64,000 bases of DNA from an uncultured Lachnospiraceae bacterium (GCA_910584845.1 CAJUDH010000013.1:19471-83470), one strand, 5' to 3'. Positions 42,384 through 52,118 are shown, counted from the first letter of the stretch. Notes: generated by a model not told the origin, from the letters alone. Program-made: numbers and translations.

Positions 42384-44630
42384 CTACAATCCGAAACTTT
42401 TACAAGAGGACACCTGCACCAGGTTGGTATGTTGTGGATTTCCCCTGGCATAAGGGGTGGGGCGCTGGGAAGTCAGCACATTGATCGATCCTCCGAGGTC
42501 CGTTTTGTCTTTGTCCGGCCGGTACCAGGCGCCCTGGGCCATCCCTACCACGCCCCGCACAATCCGGTCCGTGATTTTTACAGGGATCCGCACCCTCCCC
42601 CGGCTGTTCCAGGCCAGGACGGTTTCACCGTCCCGGATGCCCCGTTCCCGGGCATCGTCCGGGTGCATCCAAAGGCATTGGGGGTCTATGGAATGCATTT
42701 CAAGATTGTTGTCGTGGATACTGTGGCACCTGCGTTTCGTATGCCAGCCAATCAACTGCAACGGATAGCGCTTCACCAGCGGGTCTTTCGGCCCTTCCGG
42801 CGGGTCTACATAACGGGGGATAGCCGGAAAATACTCCGCAAACCTGCCCCTAAAAACCGTTTCCGAAAAAATCTCCACTTTCCCGCTAGGCGTAGGGAAA
42901 GGGTAGGATTCCGGATTTTGGCGTTGTTTTTCAAAAGCCACCACAGCCGGGTTGTTCCGGTAACGGTAAATGCCGGCTTCTTTCAACGTTTTAAAATCCG
43001 GCAGTTCCGGCTCTGAAATCCTCAAATCTTCATAAATAGCCTCCAGCCACTGGCTGGCCGTCCGCCCCTGGGAAAATTCCTGCCCCAGGCCGATCTTTTC
43101 TGCCACCTCAACCAGCCAGCTATATTCAAAACGCCCTTCATAAAGGGGGGCAACCACCTGGTTGTTAAATCCAAGGAAATCCCCGTATTTCCAGGGGACG
43201 GTCATATTCTCACTTTCCAGCATGGATACCCCCGGCAACAAAATATCTGCAAATTTTGCGCTGGAGGTCATAAAAAGGTCGCTGCAAAGGATAAATTCAC
43301 ATTTGGAGGTATCTTCCAAAATCCGTGCCGTCCGGTTTATATCGCTGTGTTGGTTGATCAAGGTATTGCCTGCCAGGTTGACGATCATTTTTATGTCGGA
43401 ATCCAGCCTTCCCCCTCCTTCCACCCCGTCCGCCGCCGTCATTTCATGGCCCCGCAAAACGGCTTCCGTCCACAAAAAGACAGGGATCCGTTTTTGGTAA
43501 GGGTTATCCGGAACCGGAAAGGACGGCTGGCGGTGCACGCTCAAATCTGCCGTCCCGCTGGCCCATCCGCCCTTTACCCCTACATTGCCGGTCAGGCACG
43601 CCAACAGGATGCCGCCCCTGGCGCTTTGTTCCCCATAAGCATGGCGCTGGGCGCCATAGCCCTGGATCAAGGCAGCCGGCTTCGCGCAGGCGTACCGGAC
43701 CGCCAGCCCTTCGATGGCCTTTGCCTCTATCCCCGTAATCCTTTCGGCCCACAAAGGGGTCTTGGGTATGCCGTCCTTTTCCCCTTGAAGATAGGACAAA
43801 TAGCATTCTGACGGGTCAACGCCCGCCGGCATGTGGGCCTTGTCAAACCCCAGGCAGCACCGGTCCAGGAATTCCTGATCCTGCAGCCCTTCTTTCACAA
43901 TCACATAAGCCATGGCGTCTGCCAAGGCGCTGTCTGTGGCCGGCCGTATGCCGATCCACTCAGCGTCCAAAGCCGCCGCCGTATCATTTCTCCTTGGGTC
44001 GATAACCACAATAGGGATTCCTTTTTCCTTGGCCTGCCTTAGATAATGCATGGAGCCGTCAAACTTGGTCTCTGCCGGATTGTGCCCCCACAAAAGGATC
44101 ATCCCGGCATTCAGCCACTCCGACAGGCTGCTCCCGGTCTGGCAAGTGCCATACATCAGCCTGGTAGCCTGGGAAATGCAAGCCGTGCTATAAGAATTAT
44201 AATAGCCAAGGAACCCCCCGTCCAGGCTTAGCAGCCTTTTTGCCATACGGTTTGCGCTTAGCACGCCATCCATCCCCGTCCCATAATTCACATAGCGGGA
44301 ACCTGGCCCATATTTGTCCCGGATGCGGATCCACTGTCTTGCAACCTCGTCTACCGCTTCCTCCCACCCGATCCTTTGGAACCTGCCCTCACCACGGCGG
44401 CCCACCCGTTTCAAAGGCCAGCGCAGGCGGCCCTCCCCCAAAAATGTCTTGTGGTAATGCATCCCCCTTACACATGCCGTTAAAGGCGCGCCAGCCTGCC
44501 CCCCCGGCGTTTCCGTACTTAAGCTTTCTATCCTGCCGTCCCTCACATGGGCATGGATCACACATCTTCCTCCGCAATTATTGCGGCCGGTAGTGTGTAC
44601 CACCTGAATATCTGCCCCCATCCCTGCCAT
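42384..44630 (-). CDS. DmsA-like molybdopterin oxidoreductase, orphan, cytoplasmic
   Basis: A 748-residue DMSO-reductase-family protein close to DmsA: NYGTGMDG, YNSYSTACISQ with the serine-type Mo ligand region, WGHNPAETKFDG, IQGYGAQRHAYGEQ, LTGNVGVKGG and a final domain with WHTKRRCHSIHD. Of the four N-terminal Fe-S cysteines only three are present (C19, C23, C53); the first is Gly15. No Tat signal and no DmsB or DmsC gene nearby. The start may be the fourth codon (44621), which has better SD spacing. It shares direction with the Crp-like gene 117 bases downstream. The substrate is probably an S- or N-oxide. Confidence 0.83.
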   Translation of the reverse strand: MAGMGADIQVVHTTGRNNCGGRCVIHAHVRDGRIESLSTETPGGQAGAPLTACVRGMHYHKTFLGEGRLRWPLKRVGRRGEGRFQRIGWEEAVDEVARQWIRIRDKYGPGSRYVNYGTGMDGVLSANRMAKRLLSLDGGFLGYYNSYSTACISQATRLMYGTCQTGSSLSEWLNAGMILLWGHNPAETKFDGSMHYLRQAKEKGIPIVVIDPRRNDTAAALDAEWIGIRPATDSALADAMAYVIVKEGLQDQEFLDRCCLGFDKAHMPAGVDPSECYLSYLQGEKDGIPKTPLWAERITGIEAKAIEGLAVRYACAKPAALIQGYGAQRHAYGEQSARGGILLACLTGNVGVKGGWASGTADLSVHRQPSFPVPDNPYQKRIPVFLWTEAVLRGHEMTAADGVEGGGRLDSDIKMIVNLAGNTLINQHSDINRTARILEDTSKCEFILCSDLFMTSSAKFADILLPGVSMLESENMTVPWKYGDFLGFNNQVVAPLYEGRFEYSWLVEVAEKIGLGQEFSQGRTASQWLEAIYEDLRISEPELPDFKTLKEAGIYRYRNNPAVVAFEKQRQNPESYPFPTPSGKVEIFSETVFRGRFAEYFPAIPRYVDPPEGPKDPLVKRYPLQLIGWHTKRRCHSIHDNNLEMHSIDPQCLWMHPDDARERGIRDGETVLAWNSRGRVRIPVKITDRIVRGVVGMAQGAWYRPDKDKTDLGGSINVLTSQRPTPYARGNPQHTNLVQVSSCKSFGL

Positions 44631-44668
44631 CCCCTTTCCGCAATCTACTTGTTTTGTGGCCCTACCCT

Positions 44669-44697
44669 ATTATAACGCTTCCCTTAAAAACTTCCAA
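44669..44697 (-). promoter_or_regulatory. Promoter of the DmsA-like gene
   Basis: Minus strand: TTGGAA, 17-base spacer, TATAAT, 39 bases before the start. Confidence 0.75.
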
Positions 44698-44733
44698 GCA
44701 CGATTCTTAAAGTTTCCGGCAACACCCATCCCC

Positions 44734-44762
44734 TTGAAAGCCTTTCTTCCATATGCTATAAT
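44734..44762 (+). promoter_or_regulatory. Promoter of the hybrid histidine kinase gene
   Basis: TTGAAA, 17-base spacer, TATAAT with TGC before it (extended -10). It is divergent from the DmsA-like promoter, only 36 bases away. Confidence 0.8.
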
Positions 44763-44828
44763 GTGACATGGACATTGATTCGCCTAAATTCTTTTCTTCT
44801 CTTTAATTATTAACCAGGGGGTATTTAA

Positions 44829-47429
44829 ATGAGAAACCGGACAACGCATTTTTTGACGGTAAGCCTTGCATTGATTTCGGCCTTCTGTGTGGTCATCTTC
44901 ACCGTTCAGGCCCTTTGGATCAATATTATGGGCGCCAGGGCTATCACAGACATCGGAATCATCTATATGTCCGGAATGAGCGAACAGATTGCCACCCATT
45001 TCGGGACCGCCATCGAACTAAGGCTAAACCAGGTGGAAGCCCTGATTGACTCTGTGCCCCCGCCCCAATACAGAGGCGGAACCGCCATGCAGGAAACCTT
45101 GGCTTACAACAGCCAGTCCAAAGGCTTCGAATACCTGGCCTTCTACACAGAAGACGGCCAATTCCATATGATATACGGCCCTCCGATCCAATCGGGCCTG
45201 CCGGGCAAGTTCCTTAAGTCCCTGCTTGACGGTGAGGAAAAAGCCAGCGCCGGATGGGACAGCAATGGGGTCCCTGTAGTTATGTTGGGGGTGCCTGCGG
45301 CCTATCCCCTGGATGGCGGCCAGGCCAGCATTGCTTTGGTGGCAGCAATCCCCACCAGCTACTTAAGCGACACCCTGGCCATCAACATGGACAATCCCCT
45401 GGTTGACGTAGACTACTCTATAATCCGCCGGGACGGGAGCATTATCCTTCAAAGGGGCAACATGGACAACGGGGCCAATTATTTTGACCAGGTCAGCCAT
45501 ACTTACGAAGAATTAAACGGAAAAGGCCCCGGACTATATATTGCCGAACTGACCGACGCCATGGACAACGGCAAGGATTACACCAGCCAGATCCAGGTGG
45601 CAGGGCAGCGGCAAAATTTATATTGCACCGGCCTGCCCAATTCCGAATGGCATTTGCTGTTATGTATGTCTTATGGCATATTGGATAAAACCATATCCGG
45701 GCTGGGGGTTAAATGGGGGATCGCCTCCCTTATCGGCTGCCTGTTGATCCTGCTGTTTTTACTGTTTATATTCCTTGGGTATTTCCGGTTGACAAGGCAG
45801 CAAATCCATGACCTGGACGAAGCCCGGCGTACTGCGGATAAAGCCCGCCTGACTGCCGAAAGGGCAAGCCAGGTCAAAAGCGAATTCCTCTCCAACATCA
45901 GCCATGACATCCGTACCCCCATGAACGGCATCATGGGCATGACCAGCGTCGCCATTGCCAATCTGGACAATACGCCGCATGTACGCTCTTGCCTTAAAAA
46001 AATCAATGTCTCCAGCCAGCACCTCCTGGGGCTTATCAATGATATGCTGGATATGTCCAAAATCGAAAAAGGACATTTATCCCTGAATACCGAACCGGTC
46101 TCCCTGCGGGAAGCCATTTATAACGTGATGACCATAATCCAGCCGCAGGTCCATGAAAAAAGGCAGCATTTGGACATTTATACCCAGGATATTATTTGCG
46201 AAAATGTGTTGAGCGACACGGTGCGCCTGACCCAAGTGCTGCTGAACCTGTTAAGCAACGCAGTCAAATTCACCCCGACGGAAGGCCATATTGAGGTCAC
46301 GCTCCGGGAAGAGCCTTCCCCGAAAGGAGAACACTACATACGGACCCACCTCTATGTCCGGGATGACGGGGCCGGCATTAACCCGGAATTCCAAAACGAT
46401 ATGTTCCAGGCTTTTGTCCGGGAAGACCGGGCCAGGGTGCAAAAAACCGCCGGTGCCGGCCTGGGGCTGACGATAACCAAACATATCGTAGACGCCATGC
46501 ACGGCGCCATCAAGGTAAAAAGCGCCCTAGGCCAGGGCAGTGAATTCCATGTTATTTTGGACTTGGAAAAAACCCACATCAATGAACTGGAACTGCTCCT
46601 CCCCATGCGGGATATCCTGATAGCCATCCATAATGAAAGGGTCATAGATGCCGCCGCCGAAATGCTCGAATCCATCGGGCTACGGGTTGACAAGGCTACC
46701 GACGGCCCCCAGGCAGTGGAAATGGCCAAAAGGCGGCATAGCCAGGGAAACAGCTATCACCTAATCCTGTTAGATTGGAAACTGCCGGAAAACACCTGCA
46801 TCCCCACCAGCCAGGAACTGCACCGCCTAGATAGCGCTACCCCCCTCTTACTGCTGTTTGACGGGGACTGGGGCGAAGTGGAAACCGAGGCCCGTTTGGC
46901 CGGCATAACCGGATGTATCCCCAAACCTTTGTTCCGTTCTGCATTATATTACGGCCTCCGCAAATATGCAGAAACCGAATCGCCCCAGCAGGCGCAGTCC
47001 GAGCGGGAAGAATGGATGGATTTCACCCACCGCCGTGTACTTATGGCTGAGGACAACGAATTAAATTGGGAAATCGCCAGCGAACTTCTCATGGATTTGA
47101 ATTTACAATTAGAATGGGCGCAAGACGGGCAAATTTGCGTAGAAAAATTTCAGGGCTCCCCCCCTTATTGGTATGACGCCATTTTGATGGATTTAAGGAT
47201 GCCGGTAATGACCGGGTATGAGGCCGCTTCCACCATCCGGAACCTGGAACGGGAGGACGCAAAGGATATACCCATCATTGCCATCAGTGCAGACGCCTTC
47301 TATGACGACATCCAGCGTTGCCTGGATTGCGGTATGGACGCCCACGCCCCCAAACCCATAGATATACGGGAGGTGGCCCACCTTTTAGATCAATTTATCC
47401 GCCAAAGGGATACCCGGCGTAAACCGTAG
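44829..47429 (+). CDS. Hybrid sensor histidine kinase with two receiver domains
   Basis: An 866-residue membrane kinase. A helix at about 8-32 precedes an extracellular sensor (about 33-290, Cache-like), and a second helix lies at about 297-321. HisKA has FLSNISHDIRTPMNG (His about 359). The HATPase region has LLNLLSNAVKFTP, DDGAGI and GAGLGLTITKHIV. Receiver 1 (about 595-715) keeps the phospho-Asp region LLDW and a Lys but has lost the acidic pocket (AIHN). Receiver 2 (about 738-860) is complete (LMAEDNE, LMDLRMP, AKPID-like APKPID). No DNA-binding output domain. It is divergent from the DmsA-like gene, whose expression it may influence. Confidence 0.9.
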   Translation: MRNRTTHFLTVSLALISAFCVVIFTVQALWINIMGARAITDIGIIYMSGMSEQIATHFGTAIELRLNQVEALIDSVPPPQYRGGTAMQETLAYNSQSKGFEYLAFYTEDGQFHMIYGPPIQSGLPGKFLKSLLDGEEKASAGWDSNGVPVVMLGVPAAYPLDGGQASIALVAAIPTSYLSDTLAINMDNPLVDVDYSIIRRDGSIILQRGNMDNGANYFDQVSHTYEELNGKGPGLYIAELTDAMDNGKDYTSQIQVAGQRQNLYCTGLPNSEWHLLLCMSYGILDKTISGLGVKWGIASLIGCLLILLFLLFIFLGYFRLTRQQIHDLDEARRTADKARLTAERASQVKSEFLSNISHDIRTPMNGIMGMTSVAIANLDNTPHVRSCLKKINVSSQHLLGLINDMLDMSKIEKGHLSLNTEPVSLREAIYNVMTIIQPQVHEKRQHLDIYTQDIICENVLSDTVRLTQVLLNLLSNAVKFTPTEGHIEVTLREEPSPKGEHYIRTHLYVRDDGAGINPEFQNDMFQAFVREDRARVQKTAGAGLGLTITKHIVDAMHGAIKVKSALGQGSEFHVILDLEKTHINELELLLPMRDILIAIHNERVIDAAAEMLESIGLRVDKATDGPQAVEMAKRRHSQGNSYHLILLDWKLPENTCIPTSQELHRLDSATPLLLLFDGDWGEVETEARLAGITGCIPKPLFRSALYYGLRKYAETESPQQAQSEREEWMDFTHRRVLMAEDNELNWEIASELLMDLNLQLEWAQDGQICVEKFQGSPPYWYDAILMDLRMPVMTGYEAASTIRNLEREDAKDIPIIAISADAFYDDIQRCLDCGMDAHAPKPIDIREVAHLLDQFIRQRDTRRKP

Positions 47430-47437
47430 CCATAAAT

Positions 47438-47470
47438 AAAAGAAGCTTGCCAGCCGGCAGGCTTCTTTTT
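47438..47470. terminator. Bidirectional terminator between the kinase and PTS genes
   Basis: AAAAGAAGCTTGCC, loop AGCC, GGCAGGCTTCTTTT: a 14-base stem with one G-T pair, followed by Ts on both strands. It serves two convergent genes. Confidence 0.85.
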
Positions 47471-47475
47471 ATTTA

Positions 47476-47799
47476 TCATTTATTTTCGTTTGCCAGTTTC
47501 TTGTACAGTTCAATAAACTCTTCCGCAATGGTGTGGAAACCTTCCGCACTCATTAACTGGTCCTCTGCATGAATCAGGATCAGGCCGGCTCCGCCCAGCT
47601 CTCCCCGGGCTTCCTTGGCCAGGAGGTCTCCATGGCCGTTATGGCCCTGGACAAAGTTTTCCTCGCCATCCTTCATCAGTTTCTCAGCCTCTTCAAAATT
47701 CCCCTCTTTTGCACTCTGTATGGCATTGATATAACAAGAACGGGCTGTCCCTACATAAGTAATAATCTGCATACAGGATATCATTAATTCGTCATTCAT
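47476..47799 (-). CDS. PTS lactose/cellobiose-family IIA component
   Basis: A 107-residue all-helical IIA protein. The phospho-histidine lies in LILIHAEDQLM (about residue 78) and the family's SAKEGNFEEAEKLM is present. It takes phosphate from HPr and passes it to IIB. It is the last gene of the locus. SD AGGGGAG. The 163-base gap upstream to IIC shows no clear element. Confidence 0.93.
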   Translation of the reverse strand: MNDELMISCMQIITYVGTARSCYINAIQSAKEGNFEEAEKLMKDGEENFVQGHNGHGDLLAKEARGELGGAGLILIHAEDQLMSAEGFHTIAEEFIELYKKLANENK

Positions 47800-47962
47800 G
47801 TTTTTACTCCCCTTTTGCTGTGTTCGGATAATGTGATCCGTCCTATCTTCTTTTGTACCTTATCGTCTCTTCCTCTTTAGAAATCCGGTGATTTGGCCGG
47901 CCTCCATTTATTCTGCCAGGCCAAGTACAGAAACGGCTTAAAACATTGCCGCATCCCTCATC

Positions 47963-49285
47963 CTACCAGTCATCGTCATCGTCGTCGCTGCTGCCTGCTG
48001 CCGCTGCCTGTTCGTTTTCCACGTTCATCTTGTCAATCTTACGGACGAAAGGCAGGTATATGAAGAAGGAAATCACCATGGTCACTACTTGCAGCAAAGC
48101 TGTCCGCCAGCCCCCTACCAGGAACCCGGATATGATCGGCGGGGTGGTCCAGGGCACCACGATACCTTTATACAGCGGGCAAAGCCCTGTAGCCAATGCA
48201 AAATACTGGACAACGCCTACTACTACCGGAGTCATGATAAAGGGAACCGCCATCAAGGGGTTCATAACGATAGGCAAACCGAACAAAATAGGCTCGTTGA
48301 TGTTAAACAGCGCCGGGCCGATTTCCAAACGCCCCAAACCTTTTAACTGTTGGGATTTGGCCATGGTAAACATGTAAATAACGACGCCGATGGTGATACC
48401 GGAACCGGTTACCGTAATAAACTGGTCAATAAACTGCTGGGTAACGATATGGCCGCCGTTGGCTACGGTCAATTCCAATCCGCTGTCAAGGATAGCCTGG
48501 TTCTCCATAAAGTTTGCCTGGAACAAGCCGGACATGATGCCACTGCAGATGGTGGAACCATGGACGCCAAAGAACCAGAGGAAGGAAACCATGAAAGCGT
48601 AAATAATTACGCCGGGAAGGGAATCCGTCAAGCCCTGCAACGGCGTCTGGATCACTTTATATATGGCTTCCATAGCTGTCATCTTGAATCCCACAACAAA
48701 AATCCCATGGATGAGCGTTGCCACAGAGATAACGACTGCTGCCGGGATCAACGCGGAGAATGCATTGGCAACGCCTACCGGAACGCCTGCCGGCATCTTG
48801 ATGCGGATATCCTTCTTTAAGAACCAGGAATACACCTTGCCTACCACCAAACCGATGATGATGGCGCCGATCATACCTTGTCCTGCCGCCCACGTCTTGT
48901 CAATCACGTTCCCTACCACGTCCCCGCTGGCGCTGGTAATGCTGGAGGGCTGCAGCAGCAGGAAAGTAGACAGTGCGAGGATACCGCCGCCCAAAGGTTC
49001 CTGGCCTTCTTGTTTGGCGTAATTATATGCGATACCGATAACCGCGATAATGGCACTAATGCTAAAGGTAGCGCCATATGCCTGATTTAAAATATCCGTA
49101 ATACCCGCAGCGGCCAAAGCGTCTGCCGCCGCCTGGATCGGAAGGTTAGCGAAAATCAAGAATGCTGAACCGACAATCAACATCGGCATACTCAAAACCA
49201 TACCATCCTTCAACGCCTGGACAGGTTTGGTATTGACAAATGCCATTACTTTTGGAAGTATTTTCTCATTAATAAAATCGCCCAT
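47963..49285 (-). CDS. PTS cellobiose-family IIC permease
   Basis: A 440-residue membrane permease with about ten helices. The IIC signatures are PMLIVGSAFLIFANLP, FFGVHGSTICSGIM and NINEPILFGLPIVMNP. It carries a beta-glucoside such as cellobiose across the membrane while IIB phosphorylates it. The C terminus ends in an unusual acidic tail of six Asp and a Trp. It lies between the IIB and IIA genes. Confidence 0.93.
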   Translation of the reverse strand: MGDFINEKILPKVMAFVNTKPVQALKDGMVLSMPMLIVGSAFLIFANLPIQAAADALAAAGITDILNQAYGATFSISAIIAVIGIAYNYAKQEGQEPLGGGILALSTFLLLQPSSITSASGDVVGNVIDKTWAAGQGMIGAIIIGLVVGKVYSWFLKKDIRIKMPAGVPVGVANAFSALIPAAVVISVATLIHGIFVVGFKMTAMEAIYKVIQTPLQGLTDSLPGVIIYAFMVSFLWFFGVHGSTICSGIMSGLFQANFMENQAILDSGLELTVANGGHIVTQQFIDQFITVTGSGITIGVVIYMFTMAKSQQLKGLGRLEIGPALFNINEPILFGLPIVMNPLMAVPFIMTPVVVGVVQYFALATGLCPLYKGIVVPWTTPPIISGFLVGGWRTALLQVVTMVISFFIYLPFVRKIDKMNVENEQAAAAGSSDDDDDDW

Positions 49286-49335
49286 ATACTATCCCCTCAC
49301 AGAATTATTATGATTTCTCTCAGATAGGTCCCTAT

Positions 49336-49650
49336 CTATTTGTTTTTCGCCAGCTTATAAGCGAATTTCAGCACGTTCATGCCGTTGCACATGCCATAAT
49401 CAGCAGCCGGGATCACATCTACCGGAACACCGTGGGGATCGCAAATCTCTTTTGCCTTCTTCAGCTGGAAGCCTACCTGCGGCCCAAGTAAAGCAACGTC
49501 AATATTGCCCGCCCCTATCATACGGTCCATCTCCTGGATCGGGAATGCCGCGATATCGGCGTCCTTCCCTTTTTCCTTTGCCGCCTCCTGCATCTTGTTG
49601 ACTAACACACTCGTTGACATACCTGCCGCGCAAAATAAACGAATAACCAT
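49336..49650 (-). CDS. PTS lactose/cellobiose-family IIB component
   Basis: A 104-residue IIB protein with the phospho-cysteine in RLFCAAGMSTS (Cys 7) and a P-loop-like start. LLGPQVGFQL is conserved. It transfers phosphate from IIA to the sugar in IIC. SD AAGGAGG. Confidence 0.93.
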   Translation of the reverse strand: MVIRLFCAAGMSTSVLVNKMQEAAKEKGKDADIAAFPIQEMDRMIGAGNIDVALLGPQVGFQLKKAKEICDPHGVPVDVIPAADYGMCNGMNVLKFAYKLAKNK

Positions 49651-49720
49651 ATAAAATTTCCTCCTTTTTTAATATTTATTTTCATTCCCCATAGCCGGGG
49701 AATTACTTACTTGCCTGAAA

Positions 49721-51157
49721 CTACAGTTCCATGCCATTTGTTTCGATGACTTTCTTGTACCACCAGAAGGAATCCTTCTTCCTCCTGTCCAAGGTGCCTT
49801 TCCCCTGGTTATCTTTGTCCACATAGATGAAGCCATACCGCTTTTCCATCTCGCCGGTGCCTGCGCTGACTAAATCAATGCAGCCCCATGGCGTATAGCC
49901 CATAACAGGGATATGGTCTTCTAAGATCGCCTTTTTCATTTCCTCAATGTGGGCCCTTAAATATTCAACCCGGTAAGGGTCATGGATACCGTCTTCTTCT
50001 GCTTTATCATAGGCCCCGAACCCGTTTTCCACGATGAACAGCGGCACCTGGTACCTTTGATACAGCAAATTCAAAGAATAGCGCAGGCCCTTGGGGTCGA
50101 TCTGCCATCCCCAGTCGCTGGCCTTCACGTAAGGGTTCTTAGCCAGATAGAAACCGTCGGCGATCTTCATGCTGTTTTCCACTTCCACGGCACTGACGGT
50201 ATTGCTCATGTAATAGCTGAACCCGATGTAATCCACGCAGCCTTTCTTTAACCAATCCAAATCCTCTTGGGTAATATCCAGTTCCAAACCGTGGTTCTCC
50301 CGGAACGCTTTCATATATACCGGATATTCCCCGAACACATGAAGGTCGCCGTAATAATACAGCCGGTGCTCCATAGCCCTCATAGCCGCCAATTGATCCT
50401 CCGGCGAGCAGCTTCTGGGGTACAAAGGCACCATGGCCAACATACACCCGATCTTAAAATCCGGGTTGATCTCATGCCCCATGGCAACGGCCCTGGCGCT
50501 GGCCACCATCTCATAATGCACCGCCTGTTGCAGCACCGCCTGGCGGTCCTCCCCTTCTTTGTACAAAATACCGGAATCCGTCCAGGCAGACCAGTCCACA
50601 AAAGTATCGGCCTGGTTGTTTATCTCGTTAAACGTCATCCAGTATTTGACCTTACCTTTATAGCGTTCCATTACCACCTGGGCGAAGCGGACAAAAAAAT
50701 CAACCAGTTTCCTGCTCCTCCAGCCGCCATAGGCCTGGACTAAATGGTAAGGCATTTCAAAATGGCTCAGGGTAATAACCGGTTCGATGTTATATTTCTT
50801 CATCTCATCGAACATGTCGTCATAAAACCGCAGGCCTTCCTCATTGGGCTCTTCGTCGTCCCCGTTAGGGAAAATCCTGGTCCAGGCGATGGAAGTACGG
50901 AAACACTTAAAACCCATCTCCCCGAACAGCCGGATGTCCTCTTTATAACGGGAATAGAAATCGATGGCCTCATGGTTCGGATAATTGAGCCCGGGGATAA
51001 CCCCCTCTGTAATCTGCCGGTCTACGCCGTTGGCCCCGGCAGTCATTACATCAGCTATGGAAACGCCCTTGCCGCCTTTGTCATACCCGCCTTCCAGCTG
51101 ATGGGCCGCCACCGCACCGCCCCACAAAAATCCTTGGGGAATCTCTGTTTTTTTCAT
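49721..51157 (-). CDS. 6-phospho-beta-glucosidase, GH1 family
   Basis: A 478-residue GH1 enzyme from ATG 51157 (AAGGGGTG upstream; a GTG three codons earlier is less likely). The N-terminal signature is FLWGGAVAAHQLEGGY. Acid/base Glu lies in TFNEIN (about 175) and the nucleophile in IVENGFG (about 375). A phosphate-binding SAGTGEMEKRYGFIYVD tail fits 6-phospho-glycosidases. It cleaves the phospho-disaccharide delivered by the PTS genes downstream. Confidence 0.93.
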   Translation of the reverse strand: MKKTEIPQGFLWGGAVAAHQLEGGYDKGGKGVSIADVMTAGANGVDRQITEGVIPGLNYPNHEAIDFYSRYKEDIRLFGEMGFKCFRTSIAWTRIFPNGDDEEPNEEGLRFYDDMFDEMKKYNIEPVITLSHFEMPYHLVQAYGGWRSRKLVDFFVRFAQVVMERYKGKVKYWMTFNEINNQADTFVDWSAWTDSGILYKEGEDRQAVLQQAVHYEMVASARAVAMGHEINPDFKIGCMLAMVPLYPRSCSPEDQLAAMRAMEHRLYYYGDLHVFGEYPVYMKAFRENHGLELDITQEDLDWLKKGCVDYIGFSYYMSNTVSAVEVENSMKIADGFYLAKNPYVKASDWGWQIDPKGLRYSLNLLYQRYQVPLFIVENGFGAYDKAEEDGIHDPYRVEYLRAHIEEMKKAILEDHIPVMGYTPWGCIDLVSAGTGEMEKRYGFIYVDKDNQGKGTLDRRKKDSFWWYKKVIETNGMEL

Positions 51158-51250
51158 AAAATACACCCCTTATCATGTATTTGTGCGTTTAGCCCGCATA
51201 GTAGAATTACATCATATTTTTTTGAATTTTTCAATTATTTTACCCAATTT

Positions 51251-51281
51251 TGACAAATGTTTAATCGTTTGAAATTTGTCA
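51251..51281 (-). promoter_or_regulatory. Candidate operator upstream of the 6-phospho-beta-glucosidase operon
   Basis: TGACAAAT-N15-ATTTGTCA is an eight-base inverted repeat about 95-125 bases before the ATG at 51157. It may be bound by one of the nearby RpiR regulators. No firm promoter was assigned in this AT-rich gap. Confidence 0.45.
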
Positions 51282-51288
51282 CAATAAA

Positions 51289-51335
51289 AAAACAGGCAAA
51301 AAGCGCAAAAGAATGTTGCGGATTTTGTCTGTTTT
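51289..51335 (-). terminator. Terminator-like hairpin after the minus-strand RpiR gene
   Basis: AAAACAGACAAAATCCGCAA...TTGCGCTTTTTGCCTGTTTTTTT forms a long imperfect stem ending in a T-run. It lies between the rpiR-type gene and the glucosidase gene. Confidence 0.6.
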
Positions 51336-51350
51336 CCCGGCATGGCAAGC

Positions 51351-52118
51351 CTATTCCCAGTCTGGGCGCCTTTTTTCGATTGTTTCATGGATTCTGTGTG
51401 ACAGGGTTTCTAACAGGTAGAGCACCGGAAGCTGCGTGGTCATATTCATCTGATCCGCATTTTGATAGGCATAGGCAAGAGGCATAAAATAAGCAAAATT
51501 CAGGTCGGACAACTTGGCAACCGTACACAAGTTCACATTGGTTATGCTGATAATTTTCATCCTCTTTTTCTTGTAGCTGTCCACCAGGGAAACAACCAGG
51601 GGGGTCTCCCCGGAAACGGACAAAACGAACAATACCGTGTCCTCCATATCCTTCTGCGGGGAGGGGTAAAACGGATCCGTAATAGAAAAGGCGGCAACCC
51701 CCACATTGCAGAACAAACGCGCCCCATATTCCCCCAGGCCCCCGCTAGTCCCGATCCCCAAAAAAAGCACTTGCCGGGCCTGTAAACACACCCCGGCTGC
51801 CTGGTCAATCTGGGCGCTAAGCTCCCTATTGTCAATGGTGCTTTGCAGGTACCGCACCGCCGACCTTATAGAAGGGTAATATCCCCCCCCCACCCGCTTC
51901 TCCAAAAGTTGGCGGATCCGGTATTTGAATTCCGTATACCCGTCGCAGCCGAATTTGCTGCAAAACCTAAGGACTGTGGTGGTAGAAACACCGGCTGCCA
52001 TTGACAACTCCCGTATGCTCATAGCCTCCACTTCCTGAAGATGGGAAGAAACATAATTGTATACGGTAAACTCACTTTCATTCAGCTTACAAATCTGTTC
52101 ATACTGAAACAAACCCAT
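51351..52118 (-). CDS. RpiR family transcriptional regulator (minus-strand copy)
   Basis: A 255-residue regulator. The N-terminal HTH_6 is MSIRELSMAAGVSTTTVLRFCSKFGCDGYTEFK, and the SIS phosphosugar-binding domain starts around residue 105 (VLFLGIGTSGGLGEYGA, VLFVLSVSGETPLVV). It would sense a sugar phosphate and control the adjacent PTS and glucosidase genes. It is divergent from a second RpiR gene. Confidence 0.9.
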   Translation of the reverse strand: MGLFQYEQICKLNESEFTVYNYVSSHLQEVEAMSIRELSMAAGVSTTTVLRFCSKFGCDGYTEFKYRIRQLLEKRVGGGYYPSIRSAVRYLQSTIDNRELSAQIDQAAGVCLQARQVLFLGIGTSGGLGEYGARLFCNVGVAAFSITDPFYPSPQKDMEDTVLFVLSVSGETPLVVSLVDSYKKKRMKIISITNVNLCTVAKLSDLNFAYFMPLAYAYQNADQMNMTTQLPVLYLLETLSHRIHETIEKRRPDWE

